Shown: positions 8,341-17,291, counted from the first letter of the stretch. The stretch is DNA of 64,000 nt from JAWVFM01 sp963739355 (GCA_963739355.1 CAVUAD010000006.1:1-64000); one strand, 5' to 3'. The notes: generated by a model from the letters alone, not told the origin. Program-made: numbers and translations.

Positions 8341-9047
8341 GCGAGACGGCACTCCCGACGATCTCCCATCGAGCGTCTCCGGCGCGGCCCGAGCCCGACG
8401 CTGAGTGGCTTGCCGCCGCGCGTCGAGCACGCGCGCTCTCCTGGCTCAGCCTCGTCTGGATGGGCGCCGAGGGAACGATCGGGATCCTCGCCGGCATCAC
8501 GGCGGGCTCGATCGCGCTGATCGGGTTCGGGCTCGACTCGGCGATCGAGGGGTTCGCGAGCCTCGTCATCGTCTGGCGCTTCACCGGCCACCGGCTTCAC
8601 TCGCACGCCGCCGAGGAGCGGGCGCAGAAGCTGGTCGCAATCCAGTTCTTCATCCTCGCTCCCTACGTCGCCTACGAGGCCCTCCAGCACCTCGCCGGCG
8701 GCGCCCGCCCGGAGACGAGCATCCTCGGGATGGTCCTGACCGCGACCAGCCTCGTCGGGATGCCGTTCCTCGGGATCGCGAAGCAGAGGCTCGCCGAGAC
8801 GCTGGGCTCATCCGCCACCCGTGGCGAGGGTGCCCAGAACCTGCTCTGCGCCTACCTGGCCGGCGCGGTGTTCCTCGGGTTGGCGGGCAACGCCCTATTC
8901 GGCTGGTGGTGGCTCGACCCGATCGCCGCGCTCGCGATCGCCGGCGTCGCGGTAAGGGAGGGTCTCGAGATCTGGCGCGGCGAGGGGTGCTGCGCCGCCC
9001 CGGCGATCATCCCCCGTGAGCCCTGCGACGACGAGTGCTGCGACTGA
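8337..9047 (+). CDS. cation-transporter-like membrane protein linked to metal repressor
   Basis: This 236-residue protein has about five hydrophobic segments. Features of the cation diffusion facilitator fold include a first-helix motif GSIALIGFGLDSAIEG, where CDF proteins place metal-binding Asp/His residues, and a late segment LDPIAALAIAGVAVREG. The C-terminus is cysteine-rich (GEGCCAA and CDDECCD), which suits heavy-metal handling. It lacks the usual cytoplasmic CDF domain. I start it at the ATG at 8337, overlapping the repressor stop, although the frame is open further upstream. It is probably an efflux or sequestration partner of the ArsR sensor. Confidence 0.75.
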   Translation: MSETALPTISHRASPARPEPDAEWLAAARRARALSWLSLVWMGAEGTIGILAGITAGSIALIGFGLDSAIEGFASLVIVWRFTGHRLHSHAAEERAQKLVAIQFFILAPYVAYEALQHLAGGARPETSILGMVLTATSLVGMPFLGIAKQRLAETLGSSATRGEGAQNLLCAYLAGAVFLGLAGNALFGWWWLDPIAALAIAGVAVREGLEIWRGEGCCAAPAIIPREPCDDECCD

Positions 9048-9148
9048 CGTCGGTCGGCGTCCCAGCGCGGTCCCTGGCTTGACGCAATCCCCTGTCGCAT
9101 TGCGCGACTTGCAGGAGCCTGTAGCCCCGGAGTAGGGTCCGGCACGAC

Positions 9149-9499
9149 GTGATTTATCGCATCGTTCCGAACCTCAAGGTCGCGGAGACAGGCGCTGGTC
9201 ACGACTTCTACGTCGACTTCCTCGGCCTCAAGAAGCAGTTCGACCTCGGCTGGGTCGCGAGCTTTCGCTCTCCCGAGGACCGGGCGATCCAGGTCAGCCT
9301 CGTGTCCGGGGACGCCTCCGCACCCGAGGATTCCGTGATGACCGTGGCCGTCGACGACGTCGACGCCTACTACGCGGAAGCCCGCCGGCGCGGCTACGAG
9401 ATCGTCCACCCACTGACCGAAGAGTCGTGGGGCCCTCGGCGCTTCTTCGTCCGCGACCCGAACGGCGTTGTCGTCAACATCCTCGGTCATCCCGACTGA
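9149..9499 (+). CDS. VOC-family (glyoxalase-like) protein
   Basis: This 116-residue single-domain protein shows the beta-alpha-beta-beta-beta arrangement of the vicinal oxygen chelate superfamily. It has an N-terminal YRIVPNLKV...HDFYVDFLGL unit and a C-terminal PRRFFVRDPNGVVVNILGH strand with the usual metal-ligand region. The start is GTG. The substrate is unknown, and members of this size include glyoxalases, bleomycin-resistance-like binders and uncharacterised proteins. It stands alone between the metal operon and a convergent gene. Confidence 0.8.
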   Translation: MIYRIVPNLKVAETGAGHDFYVDFLGLKKQFDLGWVASFRSPEDRAIQVSLVSGDASAPEDSVMTVAVDDVDAYYAEARRRGYEIVHPLTEESWGPRRFFVRDPNGVVVNILGHPD

Positions 9500-9646
9500 C
9501 TCGTCGGAGCGGTTTCTGGCGCTCGCTGCTCCGCTGTCGCACCGCGCGAGGACCAGCCGTCCGGTCGCGAAGGCCGGCTGTGGCGGGCCAACAACCGACG
9601 ATTGAAAATCCGAGGGCGGCCCTCTGGGCCCGGCTTCGCAGGCGAA

Positions 9647-10498
9647 TCAGTTAGACCTTGGGCGCGAACGCCATACGGGAAGAGCAGCGCAGCCGAAAAC
9701 CGATAGCGCGCCTCCTGACCGATGTGCGCCAGCCGCCGCAACCGCTAGTCCTCCGGCTCGAAGTGGCGCGCCCCAGCGCCCTGCAGCGATTGCCGGGCGT
9801 CTTGCCTCTCGGAAGGTGACCAAGACGCCGAGCACCAGACCGGTCAGATAGCGGGCACCGAGCGTTGCCGCCGCAAAGTCTGGCAGGCGCCCCGCGCGAT
9901 GGACCGCTTGCGTTGCGGCACCGAAGAAGCACAGATCCGCAGCCGTGTCGAGGTCCCGGCCAAGCCGGGTAGCTTGATCGCCGGCGAGCACCCCATCGAG
10001 CCAGTCTGTGATCCCGCCGAGGAGGATGATCGCGCAAAGACTTGGCCGCGATTCCCGGACCTCGGGTAGAACGGGCACCAGCCAAAGGCGAATAAGGGTC
10101 AGCGCATCCGCACCCGTGAGTCGCTCGCGCGCCACACCGTCGGCGCCCTCGGCCATGCCGAGGTGCCAATCGAGCATCTGGCTTACGCCGGCCCACCAGA
10201 CAAGGCCCCGCCAGACCCTGGGGGCGCTCGTGCCGCCTGATCTCATAAGCCCACAAGCCCCGATCCACGCAGCAGCGCCGACGATCCGCCAGCGTCGGGA
10301 CTGCCGGGCAAGGCCGGGCCGGCCGCGGCGCGTGGTGGCCGACCGGCGGATGGAGGCGTGAAGAAACTCGGCCCAGGCCGATGGCCGGTAATCCCTTCGT
10401 CGGAGAGCGCCGAGTTGCTCAACCGTCCATTCCTCACCCTCGGTGAGCGGCGAAGGTGGCGCCCGACCAGGGGCGTCGTAGGCTTGGCTCATGCGCAC
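9647..10498 (-). CDS. CDP-alcohol phosphatidyltransferase-family protein
   Basis: The central part contains ITDWLDGVLAGDQATRLGRDLD followed by TAAD, an approximate match to the family motif DxxDGxxAR...GxxxDxxxD. The Arg after Ala is replaced and the spacer is about one residue short, so activity is uncertain. Several hydrophobic helices surround the motif. The N-terminal 55 residues look unrelated. The protein would sit in the membrane and exchange CMP for an alcohol. Its 5' end overlaps the divergent SRPBCC gene by eight bases. The last 40 residues are arginine-rich and could reflect a frameshift. Confidence 0.6.
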   Translation of the reverse strand: MRMSQAYDAPGRAPPSPLTEGEEWTVEQLGALRRRDYRPSAWAEFLHASIRRSATTRRGRPGLARQSRRWRIVGAAAWIGACGLMRSGGTSAPRVWRGLVWWAGVSQMLDWHLGMAEGADGVARERLTGADALTLIRLWLVPVLPEVRESRPSLCAIILLGGITDWLDGVLAGDQATRLGRDLDTAADLCFFGAATQAVHRAGRLPDFAAATLGARYLTGLVLGVLVTFREARRPAIAAGRWGAPLRAGGLAVAAAGAHRSGGALSVFGCAALPVWRSRPRSN

Positions 10499-11048
10499 AA
10501 CACTGTCTCGAACTTCGCTGCTAGGTTCCGCTGTCGCTTTCGCCTATGCGCTTGTCGTCCGCGGGGCTCTGACCGTAGACCTCGGCCTCGGACGCCGTTT
10601 CCGGCGCCTCGGACCGATCACCCTGCACATCGAAGCCGACCCCGAGACGGTATTCGACGTGATCGCATCGCCCTACCTGGGGAAGACGCCCCGGGCGATG
10701 GAGCACAAGCTGCGTGTGCTCGAGCGCGGGACGGATCTTGCCCTTGCGGAGCACTTCACCCGAGTGGGTGGCGGGCTCACTGCGACGACGCTCGAGACAG
10801 TGCGCTTCGAGCGACCGTACCGAGTCGACTTCCGCCTTGTACGGGGGCCGGTTCCGCACGTCCTTGAGACCTACCAGCTTCGTGCGGTCGATCGTGGCAC
10901 CGCGTTCGAGTACAGCGGCGAGATGGGCACTGACCTGTGGCGACTCGGCGAGTGGTGGGCAGGCCGGGTTGCGCCCCATTGGGAAACGACCGTCGCGGCC
11001 TCCCTCGAAGAGATCCGCACCGAGTCTGTCCGACGCGCCTCCAAATGA
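10491..11048 (+). CDS. SRPBCC-family protein
   Basis: This 185-residue protein has an N-terminal hydrophobic segment, then a domain of the START/polyketide-cyclase-like fold: ITLHIEADPETVFDVIASPYLGK at the start and a long C-terminal helix from about residue 155. Proteins of this fold bind hydrophobic ligands, but nothing identifies the ligand here. It is divergently arranged with the phosphatidyltransferase-like gene and may share a control region with it, although the two overlap by eight bases. Confidence 0.65.
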   Translation: MRTTLSRTSLLGSAVAFAYALVVRGALTVDLGLGRRFRRLGPITLHIEADPETVFDVIASPYLGKTPRAMEHKLRVLERGTDLALAEHFTRVGGGLTATTLETVRFERPYRVDFRLVRGPVPHVLETYQLRAVDRGTAFEYSGEMGTDLWRLGEWWAGRVAPHWETTVAASLEEIRTESVRRASK

Positions 11049-11193
11049 CGGTCGCGTAGCCGCGGAGCTGCCCGCGCCAGAGCAAGCCTGCTCCTTCGCG
11101 CGAGATGCAGCGGCCCTAAGGGGGACAGTGGGTGCCCGCACTTCGACGGGACAATCAGGCTCTACCCACCGGCGCGGACCCCGGACACGAGAG

Positions 11194-11760
11194 ATGAACG
11201 ATCCGACGTGGTTCTTCATTCAGGTTTGCTGGGTTGCCTGGCTGGTCGTTTGGATCGCCATGGCGTTCACGACCAAGCGGACAGTTGAGCGCGGAGGCTG
11301 GGTCTCCTACCGCCTCGTGGCCGCTCTTCTGATCGTGGGACTGTTCTTCGCGGCGCGACTCCTGCACGTTTCTGCGCAGACGGAGCTGTGGCAAACGACG
11401 ACAGCGTTGGGTGTCGTGACCGACTGCATCGTCCTCGCGGGGGCTGCGTTCACGGTCTGGGCTCGGGTTGCGCTGGGACGTAACTGGAGTGCGGAGGTGA
11501 CCTTCAAGGAAGACCATGAGCTGATCGAGTCCGGCCCCTACGCGCTGGCGAGACACCCGATCTACACCGGTCTGATCGCAATGGGGCTTGGCACCGCGAT
11601 CAACTACGGACGGCCCTTCGGCTTCGTCGTGCTCGCTGGGATCTGCGGAGCGTTTTGGTGGAAGGCCCGGGAAGAGGAGCGGATCCTGAGTAGCCACTTT
11701 CCCGCGGCCTACACCCGGTACAAGGCGCGTGTGCACGCGATCATCCCGTTCCTTCTCTGA
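11194..11760 (+). CDS. isoprenylcysteine carboxyl methyltransferase-like membrane protein
   Basis: This 188-residue protein has about four transmembrane segments and the C-terminal signature of the ICMT/phospholipid methyltransferase family: ELIESGPYALARHPIYTGL, then a late EEERILSSHFPAAYTRYKARV. The RHPxY and EE elements form the SAM-binding site in characterised relatives. Bacterial members methylate small lipids or unknown substrates. The ATG at 11194 begins just after the first in-frame candidate region and gives a normal family length. Confidence 0.8.
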   Translation: MNDPTWFFIQVCWVAWLVVWIAMAFTTKRTVERGGWVSYRLVAALLIVGLFFAARLLHVSAQTELWQTTTALGVVTDCIVLAGAAFTVWARVALGRNWSAEVTFKEDHELIESGPYALARHPIYTGLIAMGLGTAINYGRPFGFVVLAGICGAFWWKAREEERILSSHFPAAYTRYKARVHAIIPFLL

Positions 11761-11907
11761 GTCACGGGGCGCGCACGCCTGGCTTGCCGCTGGGCATACC
11801 TCCCGGCGCCCGCTTTGCGCGACGAGGGAGTGTCTTGTCTAGCCGCCGAGCAAGAGTGCTGGTCCGGGCCCGATGCGGAAGTCGGACCTCGATGTCGCTT
11901 CCTCCGG

Positions 11908-12324
11908 TCAGTCCTCGTGCAGCACTGGCGCGTACGAGATCCCGACGATCGCGCCCTCCGGTGACTGCAGCCTGGCCACGGTCTGACCCCACGGCTCCTC
12001 GCGCGCTGGGTGCAGCAGCTCGTAGCCGGCTTGCTCGAGCTGCGATGCCGCCGGACCCACCTCCGCGGCGTCCGCGACGTCGAACTCGATGCTGACCTGC
12101 GGCACCGGCCGCTCCGCCGGCCACCCCGTGGTCCCGAAGCACGCCTCGGCGGCCTGGGACAGCGGCCAGATACCGAAGGACTTGCAGCCGTCGATCTGCT
12201 CGCTGTGGTGATAGTCGCCGCCGTGGCCGTCGAGCGGCAGCCCGAGCGCATCGACATACAGCTTGCGGCTGGCGGGCGGATCGGGGGCGATCACCGCCAC
12301 GGTCGAGAGGAACTCGATGTTCAT
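11908..12324 (-). CDS. VOC-family (glyoxalase-like) protein
   Basis: This 138-residue protein has a vicinal oxygen chelate domain, with FLSTVAVIAPDPPASRKLYVDALGL at the N-terminus and TVARLQSPEGAIVGISY at the C-terminus. It is not closely similar to the VOC protein at 9149. I chose the ATG at 12324 because GAGGAGAG is well placed upstream. The substrate is unknown. About 200 bases upstream (12325-12530) contain nothing recognisable. Confidence 0.75.
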   Translation of the reverse strand: MNIEFLSTVAVIAPDPPASRKLYVDALGLPLDGHGGDYHHSEQIDGCKSFGIWPLSQAAEACFGTTGWPAERPVPQVSIEFDVADAAEVGPAASQLEQAGYELLHPAREEPWGQTVARLQSPEGAIVGISYAPVLHED

Positions 12325-12530
12325 GCCGTCTCTCCTCGGTAGCCCTCTGCTCGTCCAAGGAGCCAAGCAGATTCTGTGGCCGCAAGAGACGAACGTATTT
12401 GGTGTCGGTGTGACCTGCTCCCCACGCCCGCGTCGGTCGAGATCCAGACGCCGGCGGCGGTACGTAGCCGTAACGATGGGCGTCCGGACCGGCGTCCGCG
12501 TGCCCTGCAGGTGAACTCCGGAGCCAGCTG

Positions 12531-13616
12531 CTATTTGAGCGGTTTGCCCTTCTCGTCGATCGGGATCCCAGCGAGGCGGTACTGCTCGATGATCATCTGG
12601 CGCATCTGATCGTTCGGCGCCGCGGAGATCGCCATCTTTGCGTTCTTCAGCATCATCTCCTTCATCTGAGGGCTGACCCCGGGCGTGTCCGCGGGTACCT
12701 GCGGCGCGTTCGCCTCGCCGGGCTGAGGGGCCGGTGGCGGGCTGGCCTGCCGCATGGCCTCATTCATCTGCTGGGTCGCGGCCGCCATGCGGCCCTGCAT
12801 CACTCCAGTCGCCTCTGCCACCGTCTCCCGGACCTGCTCCCTCACCGAGGGGAGCTCGTCCCAGAGAATCTCGACGTCGGTTGGATCGCTCGACGAGACG
12901 AGGGCCGGTATCCCGGCGCCAAGCGCGACGCCCTTCCCGCCCTTGTGCTTGAACTTCGGCTTGTAGACGGCGTAGGGCTCGCTGCCGGGGACGGTCACCG
13001 CAAGGACGACGTTGTGCTTGCCGTGGCGGTCTTTGAATAGATGTCCGCCCGTCCCGTCGGCTTGCCCGTCCTTGGTGACGAGGGTTGCCTCGCTTGCCGC
13101 GAAGAGGACTACGGCGCGCGTCTTGCCGGCCGGCGCGGGTTCGTTGGCCGCCTGATCGAGCGACTCCCGCCAGTGATCGGGCATGCCGTCGCCCTCCTTG
13201 GCCGACGCGGCCTGCGCCTTGACGACGGTCTCGCGGACCGCGCCCGACGGCGCGTACGGCCCGGAGGGCCCAACCGCGCCCGATGCGAGCAGCGCCTGTT
13301 GCGCTTTCTTCTTCGCCTCGGCCGGGTCGGCGAGGGTCGGATCGTTGGCCTGGGCGCGCTGCTCCATGCCCGGGACCTCATCCCAGCGGATCTCGAACTT
13401 CTCCGGGGCGGCGGGATCGATCGTCACCGGCAGCTCCATCCCCACCACGGGCCAGTGATCCTTGTCGAGATTGAAGTTACGCGCGACGTAGATCGGATTC
13501 GGCTTCGCCTCGACCAGGATGCTGACCTCCCCCTTGCCGCTCCTGCCGAACTTGAAGCGATTGTCGAGCGGGTCCTCGGCCTCGATGACCAGCGCGGTCA
13601 TCTGCTCTGCGCCCAT
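12531..13616 (-). CDS. uncharacterised protein with a duplicated beta domain
   Basis: I do not recognise a family. The 361-residue protein has two similar halves. Residues about 5-90 and about 195-285 each end in a related motif, EIRWDEVPGMEQR in the first and EILWDELPSVREQ in the second. Between them is an Ala/Lys-rich linker. The C-terminal 80 residues are Met/Gln/Pro-rich with a short helical end, PNDQMRQMIIEQYRLAGIP. There is no signal peptide or membrane segment. The start is taken as the second ATG (13616), after an AGAGAGGAG sequence. Function is unknown. Confidence 0.6.
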   Translation of the reverse strand: MGAEQMTALVIEAEDPLDNRFKFGRSGKGEVSILVEAKPNPIYVARNFNLDKDHWPVVGMELPVTIDPAAPEKFEIRWDEVPGMEQRAQANDPTLADPAEAKKKAQQALLASGAVGPSGPYAPSGAVRETVVKAQAASAKEGDGMPDHWRESLDQAANEPAPAGKTRAVVLFAASEATLVTKDGQADGTGGHLFKDRHGKHNVVLAVTVPGSEPYAVYKPKFKHKGGKGVALGAGIPALVSSSDPTDVEILWDELPSVREQVRETVAEATGVMQGRMAAATQQMNEAMRQASPPPAPQPGEANAPQVPADTPGVSPQMKEMMLKNAKMAISAAPNDQMRQMIIEQYRLAGIPIDEKGKPLK

Positions 13617-13936
13617 CGCATGCTCCTCTCTTGAACAACCCGGCACCGCGAACCGCCGGACCGCGGCGAACGCTAGCGCCGCGGAATGGGCGTGTCAACA
13701 ACCGCGCGAAGGCGGGATGTTCTGGTCCCGACGCAGGACATTTCTCAGGTCGTAGCGGGAGTGCAGCGCCTGGGGCGCTCGAACTGCTCGGCGCCGGAGG
13801 CCGCGCGGACTCGCGCGATCGGCTCGTTCGCCCGCATGTAATTGGCGTACCCGCCGCTGACCGACCAGGGCTCTATCGCCTCCGCCGTCTAGCGGACCGA
13901 CGCAATCGCCTGCCGACAGGGGTCGACGAGCCGCTT

Positions 13937-14162
13937 GACATCACCGACGTAAAGCAGATCTCGAAGGGGCGCGTGGAACTGCGCGCTGGAACCTTGTACA
14001 CGGCTCTGAACCGTCTACGCGCGGAGAAGCTCATCGAGGCAGAGCGCGGCGTGATCGTCGACAGCCGGTTGCGGCTGGCCGAGGAGGCGGCCCCGCTTGC
14101 GCTCCAGCGCCCGTGTCGCGCTGTCGCGGCTGGATGCAAGCGGAGGACTGGCGACACCATGA
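13937..14162 (+). pseudogene. PadR-family regulator remnant
   Basis: The middle of a PadR winged-helix regulator is readable: DVKQISKGRVELRAGTLYTAL then NRLRAEKLIEAERGVIVDSRLR. This matches the wing and recognition region of the family, where GTLY is diagnostic. The N-terminal helix and start codon are not found, and the C-terminal helix (ARVALSRLDASGGLATP) is only in frame after a shift near 14107. It is a decayed gene. The rest of 13617-13936 holds nothing I can identify. Confidence 0.6.
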
Positions 14163-14179
14163 CCAAGGTGGGCAGGCTG

Positions 14180-14587
14180 TCAGCCCTGTAGGTCCGGGCC
14201 TGCGCGCTCGAGAGCTACGCGGATCAGCACGCGCTTCTCTCGGCGCATCCGCTCACGATAGTCGCCCCAGTCGGGGTTCTCGTCGGGAAAGCGCTTGTAG
14301 TAGTCGATCAGCGCGTCCATCGCCTCGGGCAGCGAGAGAACCTCCGCCTGGCCCTCGGCGTAGATCCACTTGCCGAAGAAGCCCTCGGTGAAGACGCAGA
14401 GCTGCGCCCACCGGTCGCGGCGCAGGTTGATGACCTTGTACGCGGTCTCCCGGCTAGAGATGATCGCCCGTCCCTCGGCGTCCACGTTCACCAGCACCGG
14501 ACTCTGCTGGATGCCGCCGGAGCACCTCGTGGCGAGCACGGCACGATGGTGCTCGCGCATAAATTCGCGCGCGGCCTCCAGGTCCAT
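14180..14587 (-). CDS. PPOX-class (likely F420-dependent) flavin-fold oxidoreductase
   Basis: This 135-residue protein has the split-barrel fold of pyridoxamine-phosphate-oxidase-like enzymes: an N-terminal helix, RAVLATRCSGGIQQSPVLVNVDAEGR, KVINLRRDRWAQLCV, and a late YAEGQAEVLSL. In actinobacteria this family commonly uses F420. The start ATG at 14587 follows GGGGAAG. The remainder of the open frame upstream (to 14803) is not protein-like. It lies convergent to the PadR remnant. Confidence 0.8.
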   Translation of the reverse strand: MDLEAAREFMREHHRAVLATRCSGGIQQSPVLVNVDAEGRAIISSRETAYKVINLRRDRWAQLCVFTEGFFGKWIYAEGQAEVLSLPEAMDALIDYYKRFPDENPDWGDYRERMRREKRVLIRVALERAGPDLQG

Positions 14588-14747
14588 CTTCCCCAGCCTA
14601 TGGAATTCCGCCGGGTTCCCGCCCCGCTCAGCGGTGGGGTCGCCGGGTTGACTACGGGGCCCGCTCCCACTCTCGCACTGCGCGAACCGCGACCGTGGAG
14701 AGCCGAAGCCCTCCGGTACCCCAGATCCGCTAGACCAACGGGGCGAT

Positions 14748-15014
14748 ATGGAGGATTTTCGCGAGGCTCGCTGGTACCGGGTGCGCCCCGCCGCCAACCG
14801 CAAGCCAGCGACCTACCGCTGCCCGCTTTGCGGCGGCCTGTTGCCAGCCTTGAGTGATCACATGCTGGTGCTACCCGACGGAGAGTCCTCCCGGCGCCGC
14901 CACGCACATACGGACTGCGTCGTGCGCGCCCGAGGGGACGGCCGCCTGCCGCTTCGTGAAGAGATCGAGCCACGTCGCCCCGGGCTGTTGGCCCGTTTGC
15001 TCGGTCGCAGATAG
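14748..15014 (+). CDS. small putative zinc-binding protein
   Basis: This 88-residue protein has CPLCGG at residues 25-30 and an HTDC segment near residues 54-57, giving a plausible Cys2-His/Cys zinc site. The C-terminus (PGLLARLLGRR) is basic. I do not recognise a named family. The frame shows ordinary codon bias and ends about 200 bases before tRNA-Gly. It may be a conserved small chromosomal gene rather than island cargo. Confidence 0.5.
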   Translation: MEDFREARWYRVRPAANRKPATYRCPLCGGLLPALSDHMLVLPDGESSRRRHAHTDCVVRARGDGRLPLREEIEPRRPGLLARLLGRR

Positions 15015-15054
15015 ACGAGCAACGCGCCCGCATGTGACAGAGGGGCTAGGCGGC

Positions 15055-15218
15055 TACGCAGAGCCGCTGGCGCTTCGCGCGAGGGCCGGCAGCGTAGGTG
15101 GACGCCTGCGGCCGCACCCCGCGCTGCTACCAGCTCAGCTACCACTCGCACCCGCGGGGGGTCCGGGGCTGCCTCGGGCTTGCCACGAGCGCGATAAGGG
15201 CGCTGGAAAGAGCGGCTG
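15055..15218. repeat. tRNA-Gly-flank repeat, copy C (joined to the intact tRNA)
   Basis: Immediately downstream of the tRNA-Gly 3' end lies the same layout as copies A and B. GCTACCAG (15126-15133), GCTACCAC (15138-15145) and CACTCGCACCCG are followed by GGGCGCTGGAAAGAGCGGCTGA, which runs into the tRNA. Here the core is continuous with a functional tRNA, so this copy marks the chromosomal integration boundary if the three copies are attachment sites. Confidence 0.55.
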
Positions 15219-15284
15219 AAGGGATTCGAACCCTCGACCTTCTGCATGGCAAGCAGACGCTCTAGCCAACTGAGCTACAGCCGC
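15211..15284 (-). tRNA. tRNA-Gly (anticodon GCC)
   Basis: The minus strand folds into a complete cloverleaf. The acceptor stem pairs GCGGCTG with CAGCCGC and has a T discriminator. The D arm contains AGCTCAGTTGGCTAGAGC. The anticodon stem TCTGC/GCAGA encloses TTGCCAT with anticodon GCC. The T arm contains GGGTTCGAATCCC. CCA is not encoded. The downstream flank is duplicated, in diverged form, at about 7.7 and 1.5 kb. Confidence 0.97.
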
Positions 15285-15426
15285 GCGGGGCGGATTATAG
15301 GTCGGGCTCGACCGGCGCCAGCGGGATGGGGCTTGGGTAGATTTCCGGGCGGGATAGGGATCGGGGACGGAGCCTCGCGCCTTCATGCTCGGCCACGGAC
15401 GGCCGCGACTGAACGGAGTCACAGAA

Positions 15427-16251
15427 GTGATCAAGAAGTGCCTCATGGCGGCGAGCGCAATCGCCGCTCTTGTCGCGTTCGTGCCCGCCTCGGCATCCGC
15501 CTGGGCGCCGGCCTCGACCGCGACCATCCATCCAGGCGTCCAGGTGTTCACGAACGGTGCGCAGTGCACCGCGAACTTCATCTACTCGGACGGTTCCAGC
15601 GTCTACGTCGGCCAGGCGGCCCACTGCTCGGGCACAGGCGGCCAGACGGACACCAACGGCTGCACGTCGGGCTCGCTCCCGCTGGGCACGCCCGTGGACA
15701 TCACGGGGGCCTCGCACCCCGGGACCCTGGTCTACAACTCGTGGCTGACGATGCAGGCCAAGGGGGAGGCCGACGCCGACACCTGCGCGTTCAACGACCT
15801 CGCGCTGGTCAAGGTCGATCCGGCCGACGTGGCGAACGTCAACCCCTCGGTTCCCGGCTTCGGCGGCCCAACGGGGGTCGGCAAGGCGGGCGGCCTCGGG
15901 TCGACCGTCTACACCTACGGCAACTCCGAGCTGCGCGGTGGCGTCACCAAGCTCAGCCCGAAGCAGGGCATCGTCGTGCAGAGCGCGGCGAGCGACTGGA
16001 GCCACACCGTCTACACCGTCTCTCCCGGCATCCCGGGCGACTCGGGCAGCGGGTTCATGAACGGCTCCGGCCAGGCGATCGGGATCCTCTCGACGCTCGA
16101 CATCCTCCCCACCCCCGGGGGCAACGGCGTGGGTGACCTGAGCAAGGAGATCGCCTACATGCACGCGAACAGCTCGTTCTCCGGCGTGAACCTCGTGCCG
16201 GGCACGCAGCCGTTCAACGCGAACCTCCTGTCGGCGATCGCCGGCGCCTAG
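15427..16251 (+). CDS. secreted trypsin-like serine protease
   Basis: This 274-residue protein starts with a signal peptide, KKCLMAASAIAALVAFVPASASA, likely cleaved near residue 25. The chymotrypsin-fold catalytic triad is visible: His66 in GQAAHC, Asp124 in FNDLALVKV, and Ser206 in GIPGDSGSGF. Cys pairs are present (about 47/67 and 79/120). I chose GTG at 15427, preceded by GGAG, because it places the signal peptide directly at the N-terminus; an ATG at 15385 is also in frame. The target is unknown. It is monocistronic and read away from tRNA-Gly. Confidence 0.85.
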   Translation: MIKKCLMAASAIAALVAFVPASASAWAPASTATIHPGVQVFTNGAQCTANFIYSDGSSVYVGQAAHCSGTGGQTDTNGCTSGSLPLGTPVDITGASHPGTLVYNSWLTMQAKGEADADTCAFNDLALVKVDPADVANVNPSVPGFGGPTGVGKAGGLGSTVYTYGNSELRGGVTKLSPKQGIVVQSAASDWSHTVYTVSPGIPGDSGSGFMNGSGQAIGILSTLDILPTPGGNGVGDLSKEIAYMHANSSFSGVNLVPGTQPFNANLLSAIAGA

Positions 16252-16298
16252 CTCGAACGCCGAGCCCACGCGGCCGCCCGTCCGGTGGCCGCGTGGGC

Positions 16299-17291
16299 CT
16301 AGGCGCTCGCGAGCGCGAGCCGGTCGCGTCCGGCGGCCTTCGCGCTGTACAGGCTGCGGTCCGCGCGCGCAACGAGATCGTCGAGGCTCTCCTCGCCGTC
16401 CCAGCCGGCGACGCCCGCCGAGTACGAGTGGCCGGGAGGAGCGGCCTGGCGCAGCCTCTCCACCACCTGCTGGGCCTCTTCGAGGTCGCAATCGCGCAGG
16501 AGAACGCCGAACTCGTCTCCCCCGTAGCGCGCGACGTAGTCGCGCCCGCGAAGCTCCTCCTGCCAGACACCGGCGGCCTCCTGGAGCATCCGATCGCCCG
16601 CCGCGTGGCCGTCGCGATCGTTCACCACCTTCAGGCGGTCGACGTCGATCAGCGCCACGCACATCGAAGTCGAGCCGGCGGTCGCCTGCTCGGCGGCAAG
16701 CGCGATCGTGGCTTCCCAGGCGCGGCGGTTCGGCAGACCGGTGAGGGCGTCGGTATTGGCGAGGGCGTCGGTCTCGGCAAGGAGGTCCTGGCGCTCGGCG
16801 TCGATGCGCCGGCGCTCGGCGGCGATCCAGCTGGTCACCGCGGTGACGACCGAGACGGAGAACGCCATCAGCAGCCAGCGAGTGATGGGCGAGAAGCCCA
16901 CTGGGTCGTCGAGCTGCGTCAGAAGAACCGCGTTCACGCTCATGACCCAGACCACGTGCGCGATCGCCATCCGGCGCGTGCAGAACAGCCCGGCGAAGAG
17001 CGCCACCCAGTAGAAGAGGGATCCGTAGACGCCGCCTGTGACCCCCGCGCTGTAGATCGCCAGGGCGATGAGCACGGGCCCGGAGAACAGGATGACGTTC
17101 ATCAGCCGTTCCGAGACCTCGTCGGCGTACCGGTAGATGATCGCTCCGAGCAGGTAGGCGGTCGCGATGACCGCGCCAAGGAGCCCGAGCTTGATCGGGG
17201 GATGCGGCAGCAGCACCGACACCAGCGCAAGTGTCGCGCCTGCCACGAAGAGCACGCCGAGTACGCGTACCGGCTCGACCCTGCGGTCCAT
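16299..17291 (-). CDS. membrane diguanylate cyclase (GGDEF domain)
   Basis: This 330-residue protein has about six hydrophobic helices in residues 8-155, without a recognised sensory domain, followed by a GGDEF domain. The active-site motif RYGGDEFGV is intact near residue 255. DALTGLPNRRAW marks the domain start, and ALIDVDRLKVVND provides the metal-binding Asp. It should make cyclic di-GMP at the membrane. An RxxD inhibitory site is not obvious. No EAL domain is present. Confidence 0.9.
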   Translation of the reverse strand: MDRRVEPVRVLGVLFVAGATLALVSVLLPHPPIKLGLLGAVIATAYLLGAIIYRYADEVSERLMNVILFSGPVLIALAIYSAGVTGGVYGSLFYWVALFAGLFCTRRMAIAHVVWVMSVNAVLLTQLDDPVGFSPITRWLLMAFSVSVVTAVTSWIAAERRRIDAERQDLLAETDALANTDALTGLPNRRAWEATIALAAEQATAGSTSMCVALIDVDRLKVVNDRDGHAAGDRMLQEAAGVWQEELRGRDYVARYGGDEFGVLLRDCDLEEAQQVVERLRQAAPPGHSYSAGVAGWDGEESLDDLVARADRSLYSAKAAGRDRLALASA

